A stretch of DNA of 5,796 bases from Thioalkalivibrio sp. (GTDB lineage Bacteria > Pseudomonadota > Gammaproteobacteria > Ectothiorhodospirales > Ectothiorhodospiraceae): the NCBI GenBank assembly GCA_003563455.1, contig PWRV01000018.1, positions 1 to 5,796 on the forward strand. Reading direction: 5' to 3'. Made by a program: the position numbers and the translations under genes. Below, piece by piece: positions 1-5,796 of this stretch; within the stretch, counting starts at the first letter, position 1; each line of letters begins with the position of its first letter. The notes below the pieces were generated by a model. The model had not been told where the DNA came from and searched no databases. It saw nothing but the letters and a program-made list of their open reading frames with translations.

Positions 1-1172
1 CCTCGACCCAGCCGCATAAACTGTACCTGCAGGTGGAGGGCGAACGTGGTGCCCGCTACCCGTGTCCGCAGTGCGGCGCGCTGTGTCCGGCGCATGATTT
101 CACCGAGAAGCGCTGGCGCCATCTCAACTTCTTCCAGCATGAGTGCTACATCACCGCGTCGGTGCCGCGGGTGAACTGTCCGAAGCACGGTGTGCACCTG
201 GTCGAAGTGCCGTGGGCGCGCAAGGGCAGCGCCTTCACCCTGCTGTTCGAGCAAGCCGCACTGGCGCTGGTCCGGGAGATGCCCGTGCTGGCCGCGGCCC
301 GGCTGATGGGCATCACCGATACCCGCCTGTGGCGGATCGTGCGCTACTACGTGGATCAGGCCGTCGAGCGCTTTGACTTGCGTGCAGTGCGTGCCATCGG
401 CCTCGACGAGACCGCCTGCAAGCGCGGGCACCACTACGTCACGGTGTTCATCGACATGGCCCGCAGGAAGGAGCCGGTGCTGTTCGTGACGCCTGGCCGC
501 GGCAAGGACACGCTGCGCCAATTCGCCGCGTTCCTGCGCGCACACGGAGGTGAGCCCGGGCAGATCCTGGAGGTGGTCTGCGACATGTCGCCGGCCTTCC
601 TGCGCGGCGTCGAGCAGCACCTGCCGGAAGCCTCGATCACGGTCGACTGGTTCCACATCGTGCAATTGTTCACCCGCTCGGTGGATGCGGTGCGCAAGCT
701 TGAGGGGAAGGAGAAGCCACTGCCGAACCACCTGCGCTGGGCGGTGCTCAAGCGCGGCCACGTGGATCACCTCACCACCAACCAGTTGGTCGCGATCGCC
801 GAGATGACCAAGCAGGGGCTGGACACCATGACCGCCTGGAAGCTGAAAGAGAAGCTGCCGTGGATCCGTAAGGCGCGCACGCCCAGGGCGGCGCGGTGGC
901 GGATCACCCACTTCCTGAACTACGCCCGGGCCCTGGTTGGCGACACGCCGCGCTTGGAGCCGGTGCGCAAGGCGCTCGCGACCCTGAAGACCCATGCGCG
1001 ACGCGTGGTGCAACGCTGGACCTCGACCTACACCAATGCCCGGCTGGAGGGCTTCAATGGGCTGTTCCAGGCGGCCCGCGCCAGAGCTCGGGGATACCGT
1101 AACACCGCCACCTTCATCACCATGATCTACCTCATCGGCAGCCCGGCGGGCTCCATCCTTAAATCCACGTGA
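1..1172 (+). CDS. ISL3-family transposase (5' end off window)
   Basis: DDE transposase that would cut and join the ends of its own insertion sequence. The frame is open from codon 3-5 at the window edge, so the GTG at 33-35 is probably internal and the true start lies upstream; about 20 further residues would match the usual family length of roughly 400. Numbering from that GTG: an N-terminal zinc-binding region with C11, C14 and C18, then C49 and H52; a helix-turn-helix-like stretch about 75-103 (REMPV...MGITDTRLW); then the catalytic domain with D125 in GLDETA, D184 in CDMSPAF and E339 in NARLEGFNG. The DWFH motif (205-208) is also typical of ISL3. No internal stop or frameshift is seen, so the enzyme looks potentially active. 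The stop codon lies inside the presumed terminal repeat. GC content is higher than in the glycosyltransferase next to it. The family call is firm; activity is inference. Confidence 0.93.
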   Translation, partial: STQPHKLYLQVEGERGARYPCPQCGALCPAHDFTEKRWRHLNFFQHECYITASVPRVNCPKHGVHLVEVPWARKGSAFTLLFEQAALALVREMPVLAAARLMGITDTRLWRIVRYYVDQAVERFDLRAVRAIGLDETACKRGHHYVTVFIDMARRKEPVLFVTPGRGKDTLRQFAAFLRAHGGEPGQILEVVCDMSPAFLRGVEQHLPEASITVDWFHIVQLFTRSVDAVRKLEGKEKPLPNHLRWAVLKRGHVDHLTTNQLVAIAEMTKQGLDTMTAWKLKEKLPWIRKARTPRAARWRITHFLNYARALVGDTPRLEPVRKALATLKTHARRVVQRWTSTYTNARLEGFNGLFQAARARARGYRNTATFITMIYLIGSPAGSILKST

Positions 1173-1186
1173 AATGACAAAGAACC
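1161..1186. repeat. Probable right terminal inverted repeat of the ISL3 element
   Basis: This 26-bp stretch spans the transposase stop codon (1170-1172) and ends in aaagaacc. Read inward from the outside it starts GGTTCTTTGTC and runs through a CACGTG hexamer. Overlap of the stop codon with the terminal repeat is common in compact ISL3 elements. The matching left repeat lies off the window, so the exact length and end are estimates. Confidence 0.5.
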
Positions 1187-1192
1187 TAATAT

Positions 1193-1230
1193 CCTGAGGG
1201 GGCGCCGCACCCCTGAGGGGGCGCCGCGCC
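1193..1230. repeat. Two-unit 19-bp tandem repeat beside the IS end
   Basis: Two head-to-tail 19-bp units, cctgagggggcgccgcacc (1193-1211) and cctgagggggcgccgcgcc (1212-1230), differ at one position (a/g at unit position 17). The array starts within or directly beside the presumed target duplication of the ISL3 element and ends 10 bp before the glycosyltransferase stop codon. Each unit contains the palindrome GGCGCC. Two units are too few for a CRISPR or a confident satellite; it could be a small local duplication or a remnant of a longer array. Confidence 0.85.
1201..1225 (-). terminator. GC-rich hairpin, possible terminator between convergent genes
   Basis: The tandem repeat can fold: GGCGCC at 1201-1206 pairs with GGCGCC at 1220-1225, and inside it CCC at 1211-1213 pairs with GGG at 1217-1219 around a TGA loop, leaving a 4-nt bulge. 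The hairpin lies between the convergent transposase and glycosyltransferase genes, where a bidirectional terminator would be expected. No T-run follows on either strand, so a canonical intrinsic terminator is not supported and the role is inference. Confidence 0.25.
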
Positions 1231-1240
1231 GTAACTTATC

Positions 1241-2428
1241 TCAGACCTCCTTCAGGCTTCCCAGAATAATTGACTCCAATTTCTTTACTTGGCCCGCTGT
1301 ATCGAAATGTCGGACCACGTTATCTCGTCCTGCTTGTCCAAGCTTTTTTCGGAGCCCCGCATCCAAGCCCAAGGCTAGCATTGCCTGACCGAATTGCTCA
1401 ATGTCGCCCTCTCTGGTGATGAAACCCGTATGCCCATTCACAACTTGGTCCGGAATCCCGCCGCAGTCTGTGACTACCACGGGCAACGCACAAGCTGCGG
1501 CCTCGGCAATCGAGACGCCGAATCCTTCAACCCAGCCATTACGGCCAGTACGCGAATGCTGAACAAAGACATCTGAATTGTGCAGCGTTTCGCGCACCTC
1601 CGATTCGGGGCGCGCGCCCATAAACCGGACCGCGTCCACTATGCCGAGTGCGTTGGCGAGGCTCTGGAGCGATGAAGCCTCCGGGCCTTCTCCGATTATT
1701 ACAAACCTTGCTTCGTGGATTGTCTGCCGGACAAAGGCGAATGCCCTGAGAGAAACGTCCAGGCCTTTGAATTCGGTGAGTCGCGAGACCGCGACAAACT
1801 GAACAGGGTTGCTGGCCTCCCTTGAGACCGGCAGGAACTCTTCGACCGGCACGCCACAGGGAATTGTGGACAACTTTTCGGACGGAACACCTTTATCCAG
1901 AAGAAACTGATATTGGTGACTACCCACAACTACGAGTTTTGCAAAGCTGTGCAAATGGTCTTCGAGGCTCCACCTATACCATTTATTCTGAAGTGAGGAT
2001 GAAAGATCCAGACCGTGAAAATGGGCGATCACAGGAATATCCAATTCTCGCGCAACCGGAAGCATTCGGAGCGCAGTGTGACCGAAGTGGCAGAGCATTG
2101 CTGACGGCGCAGATGAGCGGGCCTGCGCCAGAAACCAGCGGCGCTCTGTGCTTGCTGACTTACAGTAATTTCCGCTCGGCCAAGCTAGTAATCGACGCCA
2201 TGCCCGGCCAAGTCCCACATCCTGCTTATGGGCAAAAGGAACGATTGAAAACGGGATGCCTGAGAGCGGATAAACATCCGGGTTCTCCCGCCCCCATGCG
2301 AATGCAACGGGACGCACCTGGGCGAACCCCCGTAACTGCCGCCACAACCATGTCTCCGAGGATGTACCGACGCGAGGGGCGACCACCCAGACCAAGTGGT
2401 CGGATTGGAACCTGGGGTCGTCTGTCAT
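1241..2428 (-). CDS. Glycosyltransferase, GT4-like (GT-B fold)
   Basis: A 395-residue protein that probably transfers a sugar from a nucleotide-sugar donor to a growing surface or exopolysaccharide at the cytoplasmic face of the membrane. The N-terminal half opens with a Rossmann strand (HLVWVVAPRVG, 11-21) and has an HFHGLD motif at 136-141. The C-terminal donor-binding half shows VSRLTEFKG (214-222, with R216 and K221), IIGEGPE (244-250) and the E-x7-E signature EGFGVSIAE (E301, E309), all usual for GT4. ATG 2426-2428 is chosen because the fold begins right after it; the frame stays open upstream to 2608, but those 60 codons encode nothing resembling the family. No clear ribosome binding site precedes the ATG. 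Local GC (42-63% in lines I counted) is lower than in the flanking genes, which may mean separate acquisition. The family is firm; the sugar and acceptor are unknown. Confidence 0.9.
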   Translation of the reverse strand: MTDDPRFQSDHLVWVVAPRVGTSSETWLWRQLRGFAQVRPVAFAWGRENPDVYPLSGIPFSIVPFAHKQDVGLGRAWRRLLAWPSGNYCKSASTERRWFLAQARSSAPSAMLCHFGHTALRMLPVARELDIPVIAHFHGLDLSSSLQNKWYRWSLEDHLHSFAKLVVVGSHQYQFLLDKGVPSEKLSTIPCGVPVEEFLPVSREASNPVQFVAVSRLTEFKGLDVSLRAFAFVRQTIHEARFVIIGEGPEASSLQSLANALGIVDAVRFMGARPESEVRETLHNSDVFVQHSRTGRNGWVEGFGVSIAEAAACALPVVVTDCGGIPDQVVNGHTGFITREGDIEQFGQAMLALGLDAGLRKKLGQAGRDNVVRHFDTAGQVKKLESIILGSLKEV

Positions 2429-2646
2429 TGCTCGAAGCCGCTCACACCCTTGGTTTTGGTTTGGAACCCATTGGAGATATTCGCATTGGTTAGACTGCAG
2501 TCGGCTGCGACAGGCGGGATCGCAAACCTGTAAGGGTGGCGAGAGAACTCGGTTCCCCCGAGAACGGGAGCCACGCAGGTTTCCTGTCGCCCCAGGAAAG
2601 CCCCGCATTGCACAGATACGCCGTTCATTTTGGGAGCCCTTTCCAC
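2425..2646 (-). CDS. Possible small ORF bridging the ABC transporter and glycosyltransferase
   Basis: A 73-codon frame starts with GTG 7 nt after the ABC transporter stop codon and ends with a TGA that overlaps the glycosyltransferase start codon as ATGA. That spacing on both sides is what a translationally coupled gene would show, and the glycosyltransferase lacks a clear ribosome binding site of its own. Third-position GC is about 64% by my count, against about 53% in the competing frame that extends the glycosyltransferase. The predicted protein resembles no family I know, has no evident membrane segment or signal peptide, and contains four cysteines. It may equally be chance open frame in a 225-bp spacer. 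Confidence 0.18.
   Translation of the reverse strand: MERAPKMNGVSVQCGAFLGRQETCVAPVLGGTEFSRHPYRFAIPPVAADCSLTNANISNGFQTKTKGVSGFEQ
2548..2562. other. Small hairpin in the intergenic region
   Basis: CTCGG at 2548-2552 and CCGAG at 2558-2562 form a 5-bp perfect stem with a 5-nt loop, about 90-105 bp past the end of the ABC transporter gene on the - strand. It is followed on that strand by TTCTCTC only, so it is a weak candidate for a terminator, processing or attenuation site. Confidence 0.2.
2580..2599. other. Perfect 7-bp inverted repeat in the intergenic region
   Basis: TTTCCTG at 2580-2586 and CAGGAAA at 2593-2599 form a perfect 7-bp inverted repeat around a 6-nt spacer, between the ABC transporter stop and the glycosyltransferase start. 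It could be an RNA hairpin that lowers downstream expression or an operator for a dimeric regulator. There is no U-tract to support termination, and no promoter elements stand out nearby. Confidence 0.3.
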
Positions 2647-2653
2647 TCGAAAC

Positions 2654-4453
2654 TCAGGCGGCGGCAGAGGCCAGCCTCTGGAACGCCTCGCTTTCCTCCA
2701 TGAGTTCTTCGTAACTACCGCGCGCGGCGATCTGCCCCTCTTCCAGCAGAATGATCTCGTTGCACCGCTGAACGGTGGTCAATCGATGCGCAATCATGAT
2801 GATCGTCTTCGCGCCAGAAAGATTGTGCACGGCATCGATGACCGCTCGTTCCGTCAGGTTATCCAGAGCACTGGTGGCCTCGTCGAACACCAGTACGGAG
2901 GGATCGTAATAGAGGGCTCGGGCGATACCGATCCTCTGCCGCTGCCCCCCCGACAGCCGCACGCCCCGCTCCCCCACCATGGTTTCGTACCCTTGGGGCA
3001 ATTCCTCGGTCACGAACCGGTCCAACTCACTGAGCCGCGCCGCGCGCTTGACGGCGTCCATGTCGATTTGTTTGCGCGGAACACCAAAGGCGATGTTCGC
3101 GGCCACGGTTTCGTCCGCGAGGAAAATGTGCTGCGGAACATAGCCGATTGAACGCTGCCAGGCGCGGCGATTGTGTTCATTTATCACTACGCCATCCACC
3201 CGCAACACGCCATCCTGTGGCCACAACAGTCCGAGAATCACATCCACTGCTGTGGTCTTGCCTGCACCGGACCCGCCAACGACGCCAACCGTGGTCAGGG
3301 CGTCGATGCTCATGCTCAACCCGTTCAGGGCCGGCTTGTCCGTTGAAGGATAGGAATAATAAATGTTCTCGAGTGTGAGACGCTCCTTAAGGTCCAGCGC
3401 CTCGCCTTTCTGGGCTGGCAGCGGATGGGCGGGCCGGGACTCCGTCAATTCCCGGTGAAGAGCATCCAGCGCGTACCCACCAAATCTGAGCTTCGTGAAG
3501 CTGTCGTAAACCTTCTGCATCGCGGGAAACATGCGCACCCCGGCGAAAGCGAATACGCCGAGCACGGGTATCGCCTCTTCGAGACGCCCCTCCGCTCGTG
3601 CCAGCAGCACAAGAACAATGATCAACATACCGCCAAAAGCCACGGCCTCCAGCACGTACCGTGGAATGGTCCCGAGGATCGCGGCGAGCGCCTGGGTGCG
3701 CGCGAAAACCGCTGCTGGCCTGCGGAAACGCCTCAGATAGGCGTCTTCAAGCCCCAGCATCTTGACATCCTTGATCCCCCCCATGGCCTCGTTCGCCGCC
3801 TGGTAGCGTTCGCGGTTGGCGTGCACGCGCTGCTCACCGATCCGGGTCAAAAGACCTCGAATGCCGAAATAGATCAGACCGTAGGATCCGCCGAGGACAG
3901 CAATGACGATCGCCACGACGACCGGATCAACCAGAAAGAGGAGAACTGCCAAGGCAAAGACCACCGTGATATGCGCGAGCAACGTCAGCGCCGGTATGAT
4001 GGATTTACCAATAACCTGATCCACCTCCGAAAGGATTGTCTTGCCGAGATCCGCGCTGTGCCGGCTCAAAAACCAGACAAACGGCTGTGAAAGGTAGCTA
4101 CCGAACAACCGTGTGGAGATCGAATAGTTGCGCATCGTGCTGAACCGGGTGAGCGCATAGAGCGTCACCGCCTTGAACGCCAGGCCGAAGACGACCAGCC
4201 CGAACACCACAATACCCAGAAACAGCAGAAACGCACGATCCGACTGGAAACCCAGGCCCTCATAGAACACCTGGAGGTAAGGGGTCTGGTGGATCACCTG
4301 GGGATCCGACAGCACCGCAAGGAACGGGATAATCGAGGCAACACCGGCGACCTCCAGAAGGCTCATCACCAGAATCATTCCAAGCAATAGGCCGAAGCGG
4401 ATGCGTTCGCGCCGATCCAGGAGGTCGAAGATTTTTCGGTACACGCTAAACAT
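2654..4453 (-). CDS. ABC transporter, fused permease and ATPase (MsbA/PglK-type exporter)
   Basis: A complete 599-residue half-transporter expected to act as a homodimer in the inner membrane, using ATP to flip or export a hydrophobic substrate. The membrane domain fills residues 1-320, with hydrophobic segments near 20-46, 75-100, 153-175, 177-200, 262-285 and 293-312. The nucleotide-binding domain follows from about 358: Walker A GGSGAGKT (393-400, K399), Q-loop Q441, signature LSGGQ (500-504), Walker B LVFDE (D524, E525), D-loop SALD (528-531) and switch histidine H556. All catalytic residues are present, and length matches the family. Its place between an exosortase and a glycosyltransferase suggests a lipid-linked glycan as substrate, as for PglK, but a lipid or peptide substrate is not excluded. 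ATG 4451-4453 is chosen because the sequence from there matches the usual amphipathic N-terminus; no strong ribosome binding site is visible. Same strand as both neighbours, so co-transcription is possible. Confidence 0.94.
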   Translation of the reverse strand: MFSVYRKIFDLLDRRERIRFGLLLGMILVMSLLEVAGVASIIPFLAVLSDPQVIHQTPYLQVFYEGLGFQSDRAFLLFLGIVVFGLVVFGLAFKAVTLYALTRFSTMRNYSISTRLFGSYLSQPFVWFLSRHSADLGKTILSEVDQVIGKSIIPALTLLAHITVVFALAVLLFLVDPVVVAIVIAVLGGSYGLIYFGIRGLLTRIGEQRVHANRERYQAANEAMGGIKDVKMLGLEDAYLRRFRRPAAVFARTQALAAILGTIPRYVLEAVAFGGMLIIVLVLLARAEGRLEEAIPVLGVFAFAGVRMFPAMQKVYDSFTKLRFGGYALDALHRELTESRPAHPLPAQKGEALDLKERLTLENIYYSYPSTDKPALNGLSMSIDALTTVGVVGGSGAGKTTAVDVILGLLWPQDGVLRVDGVVINEHNRRAWQRSIGYVPQHIFLADETVAANIAFGVPRKQIDMDAVKRAARLSELDRFVTEELPQGYETMVGERGVRLSGGQRQRIGIARALYYDPSVLVFDEATSALDNLTERAVIDAVHNLSGAKTIIMIAHRLTTVQRCNEIILLEEGQIAARGSYEELMEESEAFQRLASAAA

Positions 4454-4650
4454 ATTCAGAACAGCCCGACGAGCCCTTCCCCGGCCACCTCGCGCCCGGG
4501 AGAGACCCTAAGTTGGATAAAGGCGTCAGCACGGATACCCAGGGGGGGAGTATGCACGGGATATCGATGCGCCAGCCGCGCATGGTCTTCCATGGATCGC
4601 GTGAGCGCAACCCCGCTCCGCGGCTCGACCACACGTTCGCGTTTGGACTC
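4454..4650. other. 197-bp spacer without a recognised gene
   Basis: The stretch between the exosortase stop and the ABC transporter start holds no recognisable gene, RNA or convincing promoter. It has a run of seven G at 4542-4548. One - strand frame (4446-4760) is open across the whole spacer and overlaps both neighbouring genes, ending 8 nt inside the ABC gene, but its translation is rich in R, P, W and G and looks non-coding. Confidence 0.5.
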
Positions 4651-5796
4651 TCACGAACCGCCCAGTGAATCGTCGCCGGCATGTGTGTGCCCGGATCCGG
4701 GGGATTCGCCCGATGTTGGATCAAGGGCGCCCGCCGCCACCGTCTCAAGACCGTGGCCACCAGCCTCCAGGAATTCGCTAAGCGCCGCCTCCGCGCTATC
4801 GCAGGTTACGTCGCAGGACGCGGAGACGGAAATCACCGCGCCATCCCGACGACCCGAGAACAGGGCAGGGATTTCGAGCAGCTTGGCGAGCTTTTCGTCG
4901 TGAGTGTGGCGCCCGCCGACCACGTACCAACTTAGGAGCAGGCGCCGCCCGGTCCTCGAAGCGATCTCGTCAGCTTGCATCCGACGGCTCTTATCGGCGA
5001 TGGGGACGTCCAGCGTGCTCGTGGACAGGATTCGCCACCCGGGATTCAGCGTATTCATGTTTGCAATGAGCTTTGACCCCGGCTGTTGGCTGAGGTACCG
5101 AGCCAGGAAGACGTCCACCTGATGTCCCGCTTGAGAGACGAAGGCCTCGTGACCCACCACGTGGGGCTTCACAAATTGCGGCTGCCAATCCTCAGCGGCG
5201 TCCACCCTCTCCCACGCCTCAGGGGGATCTGGCAGAAGCTCAACCTGATGCGATTCGGCTGGCAGGTCGCCACCACGCAGCAAGGCAGGGCTTGCGACCG
5301 TGGCAGCAGCAAGAATTGCAACGACGAGAAAGGCAGCGGGTGAGGAGACATGCCCGACCCTGGGCAATCCCCTGCGAGCTGGGCCGCGCGGCTCTCGGGA
5401 TTCGAGCCAAAGGCCAAACCAGAGGACGGGGGCCATGAACAGGTAGAAGATCACCCAGCCGTAGGCATAGTGGCTCTCGGTGATCAGGTAGTGCTGCATC
5501 GAAGTCCAATCGCCGATCAGCACAAGCGTATAGATGCGCACCCAGTTGCCCAGCATGGACGCGAATACGGCTGCCGCAACCAAGAGGATCCGAGACCGCC
5601 ACCGGCGCAGCCAGAAGAACGCGAAAAAGCTGGCCAGCATCAAGCTCACCAACACGAAGCGAAGCCCGGAACACGCATCCGCGATCTCCAGCACACCCGA
5701 CCGAATCGTGATCAGGTAGCCATCGATATGGGCCGTAATACCGGTCCATCGTAGCCACGTGGTCACCACCCCTGTGGCCGCATCCTGAAGGAAGAC
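4651..5796 (-). CDS. xrtA: Exosortase A fused to an EpsI domain (N-terminus off window)
   Basis: Inner-membrane transpeptidase-like protease of the PEP-CTERM sorting system, which recognises a C-terminal PEP motif, membrane helix and basic tail on exported proteins. The frame is open to the window edge, so the N-terminal part, including most membrane helices, is missing. Residues are numbered from the GTG at 5767-5769, which is probably internal. The exosortase part shows the active-site cysteine in ADACSGLRF (C33), the conserved arginine in GNWVRIYTL (R78) and the histidine in ESHYAYGW (H100), within hydrophobic segments near 36-53, 61-85 and 103-121. A further helix at 143-163 opens an EpsI (DUF3485-like) domain to about 340, recognisable by GSKLIANMNTLNPGW (231-245) and LSWYVVGGR (279-287). 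A final tail of about 30 residues is rich in G, S, D and H and is not typical. All three catalytic residues are kept. XrtA is the best subtype call because EpsI fusion or linkage is characteristic of it. Confidence 0.9.
   Translation of the reverse strand, partial: VFLQDAATGVVTTWLRWTGITAHIDGYLITIRSGVLEIADACSGLRFVLVSLMLASFFAFFWLRRWRSRILLVAAAVFASMLGNWVRIYTLVLIGDWTSMQHYLITESHYAYGWVIFYLFMAPVLWFGLWLESREPRGPARRGLPRVGHVSSPAAFLVVAILAAATVASPALLRGGDLPAESHQVELLPDPPEAWERVDAAEDWQPQFVKPHVVGHEAFVSQAGHQVDVFLARYLSQQPGSKLIANMNTLNPGWRILSTSTLDVPIADKSRRMQADEIASRTGRRLLLSWYVVGGRHTHDEKLAKLLEIPALFSGRRDGAVISVSASCDVTCDSAEAALSEFLEAGGHGLETVAAGALDPTSGESPGSGHTHAGDDSLGGS

Larger units (their letters stand above)
1..1186 (+). 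mobile_element. ISL3-family insertion sequence, right part
   Basis: The element consists of the transposase gene plus its right terminus; the left end is outside the window. The right boundary is placed at 1186 because the reverse complement of the sequence there begins GGTTCTTTGTCATTT, which resembles the GG(C/T)TCTT-type ends of ISL3 elements. ISL3 elements normally make 8-bp target duplications, so 1187-1194 (taatatcc) is the candidate duplication, but the other copy cannot be seen. The element sits about 55 bp past the end of the glycosyltransferase and points toward it, so it separates this locus from whatever lies to the left. Confidence 0.75.

Noticed and set aside
1193..1230. Possible CRISPR repeats
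   Set aside because: There are only two units, directly adjacent with no spacer between them.
1822..2493. Long + strand open frame (223 codons) opposite the glycosyltransferase
   Set aside because: Its translation shows no family motifs, while the opposite strand encodes clear GT4 motifs; it is an antisense shadow.
2429..2608. In-frame 60-codon N-terminal extension of the glycosyltransferase
   Set aside because: The extension is rich in R, C, Q and S, lacks resemblance to a signal peptide or the GT-B fold, and the fold's first strand begins just after the ATG at 2426-2428.
2945..2951. Seven-base C/G run inside the ABC transporter, possible phase-variation slip site
   Set aside because: It encodes the invariant glycines of the LSGGQ signature in GC-rich DNA, so it is explained by coding; seven bases is short for a contingency locus.
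2630..3151. + strand open frame (173 codons) opposite the ABC ATPase domain
   Set aside because: It lies antisense to the signature and Walker B region of the ATPase domain and has no recognisable domain.
3425..4090. Long + strand open frame (221 codons) opposite the ABC transporter
   Set aside because: It is H, R, Q and P rich with no hydrophobic pattern or motif, lying opposite a well-supported ABC membrane domain.
4454..4650. Sigma-54 type promoter ahead of the ABC gene, as PrsK/PrsR-controlled PEP-CTERM genes might have
   Set aside because: A scan of the - strand found no GG-N10-GC pair in a TGGCAC/TTGC-like context.
4446..4760. - strand frame bridging the exosortase end and the ABC start
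   Set aside because: Composition is typical of non-coding GC-rich DNA and it overlaps two real genes; kept only as context for the exosortase tail finding.

Overview
The window looks like part of a proteobacterial extracellular-polysaccharide locus of the exosortase A (XrtA / PEP-CTERM) type, with an ISL3-family insertion sequence at its left edge. The DNA is GC-rich, and an exosortase fused to an EpsI domain is typical of Gram-negative, especially proteobacterial, PEP-CTERM systems. A gammaproteobacterium is my best guess, but this rests on protein style only and no taxonomic marker is present.

Layout: 1-1186 is the right part of an ISL3 element with an apparently intact transposase on the + strand, whose first codons lie off the left edge. 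1187-1240 is a short junction holding a candidate target duplication and a two-unit 19-bp tandem repeat that can fold into a GC-rich hairpin. The rest of the window is read on the - strand. From right to left it holds the C-terminal part of an XrtA-EpsI fusion (4651-5796, continuing off the right edge), a full-length ABC exporter half-transporter with fused membrane and ATPase domains (2654-4453), and a GT4-like glycosyltransferase (1241-2428). The gaps between these genes are 197 bp and 225 bp. The second gap carries two small hairpins and a possible 73-codon reading frame that links the two genes almost without spacing.

How the genes may work together (inference): the glycosyltransferase would add sugars to a lipid-linked glycan, the ABC protein would flip or export that lipid-linked substrate, and XrtA-EpsI would process and sort PEP-CTERM proteins in the inner membrane, a job known to accompany EPS production. 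No PEP-CTERM substrate protein, rRNA, tRNA or CRISPR array is visible. The locus is ordinary in its parts. The points worth a second look are the exosortase fusion with its unusual tail, its pairing with an ABC-type flippase, the small coupled frame before the glycosyltransferase, and the repeat beside the IS end.
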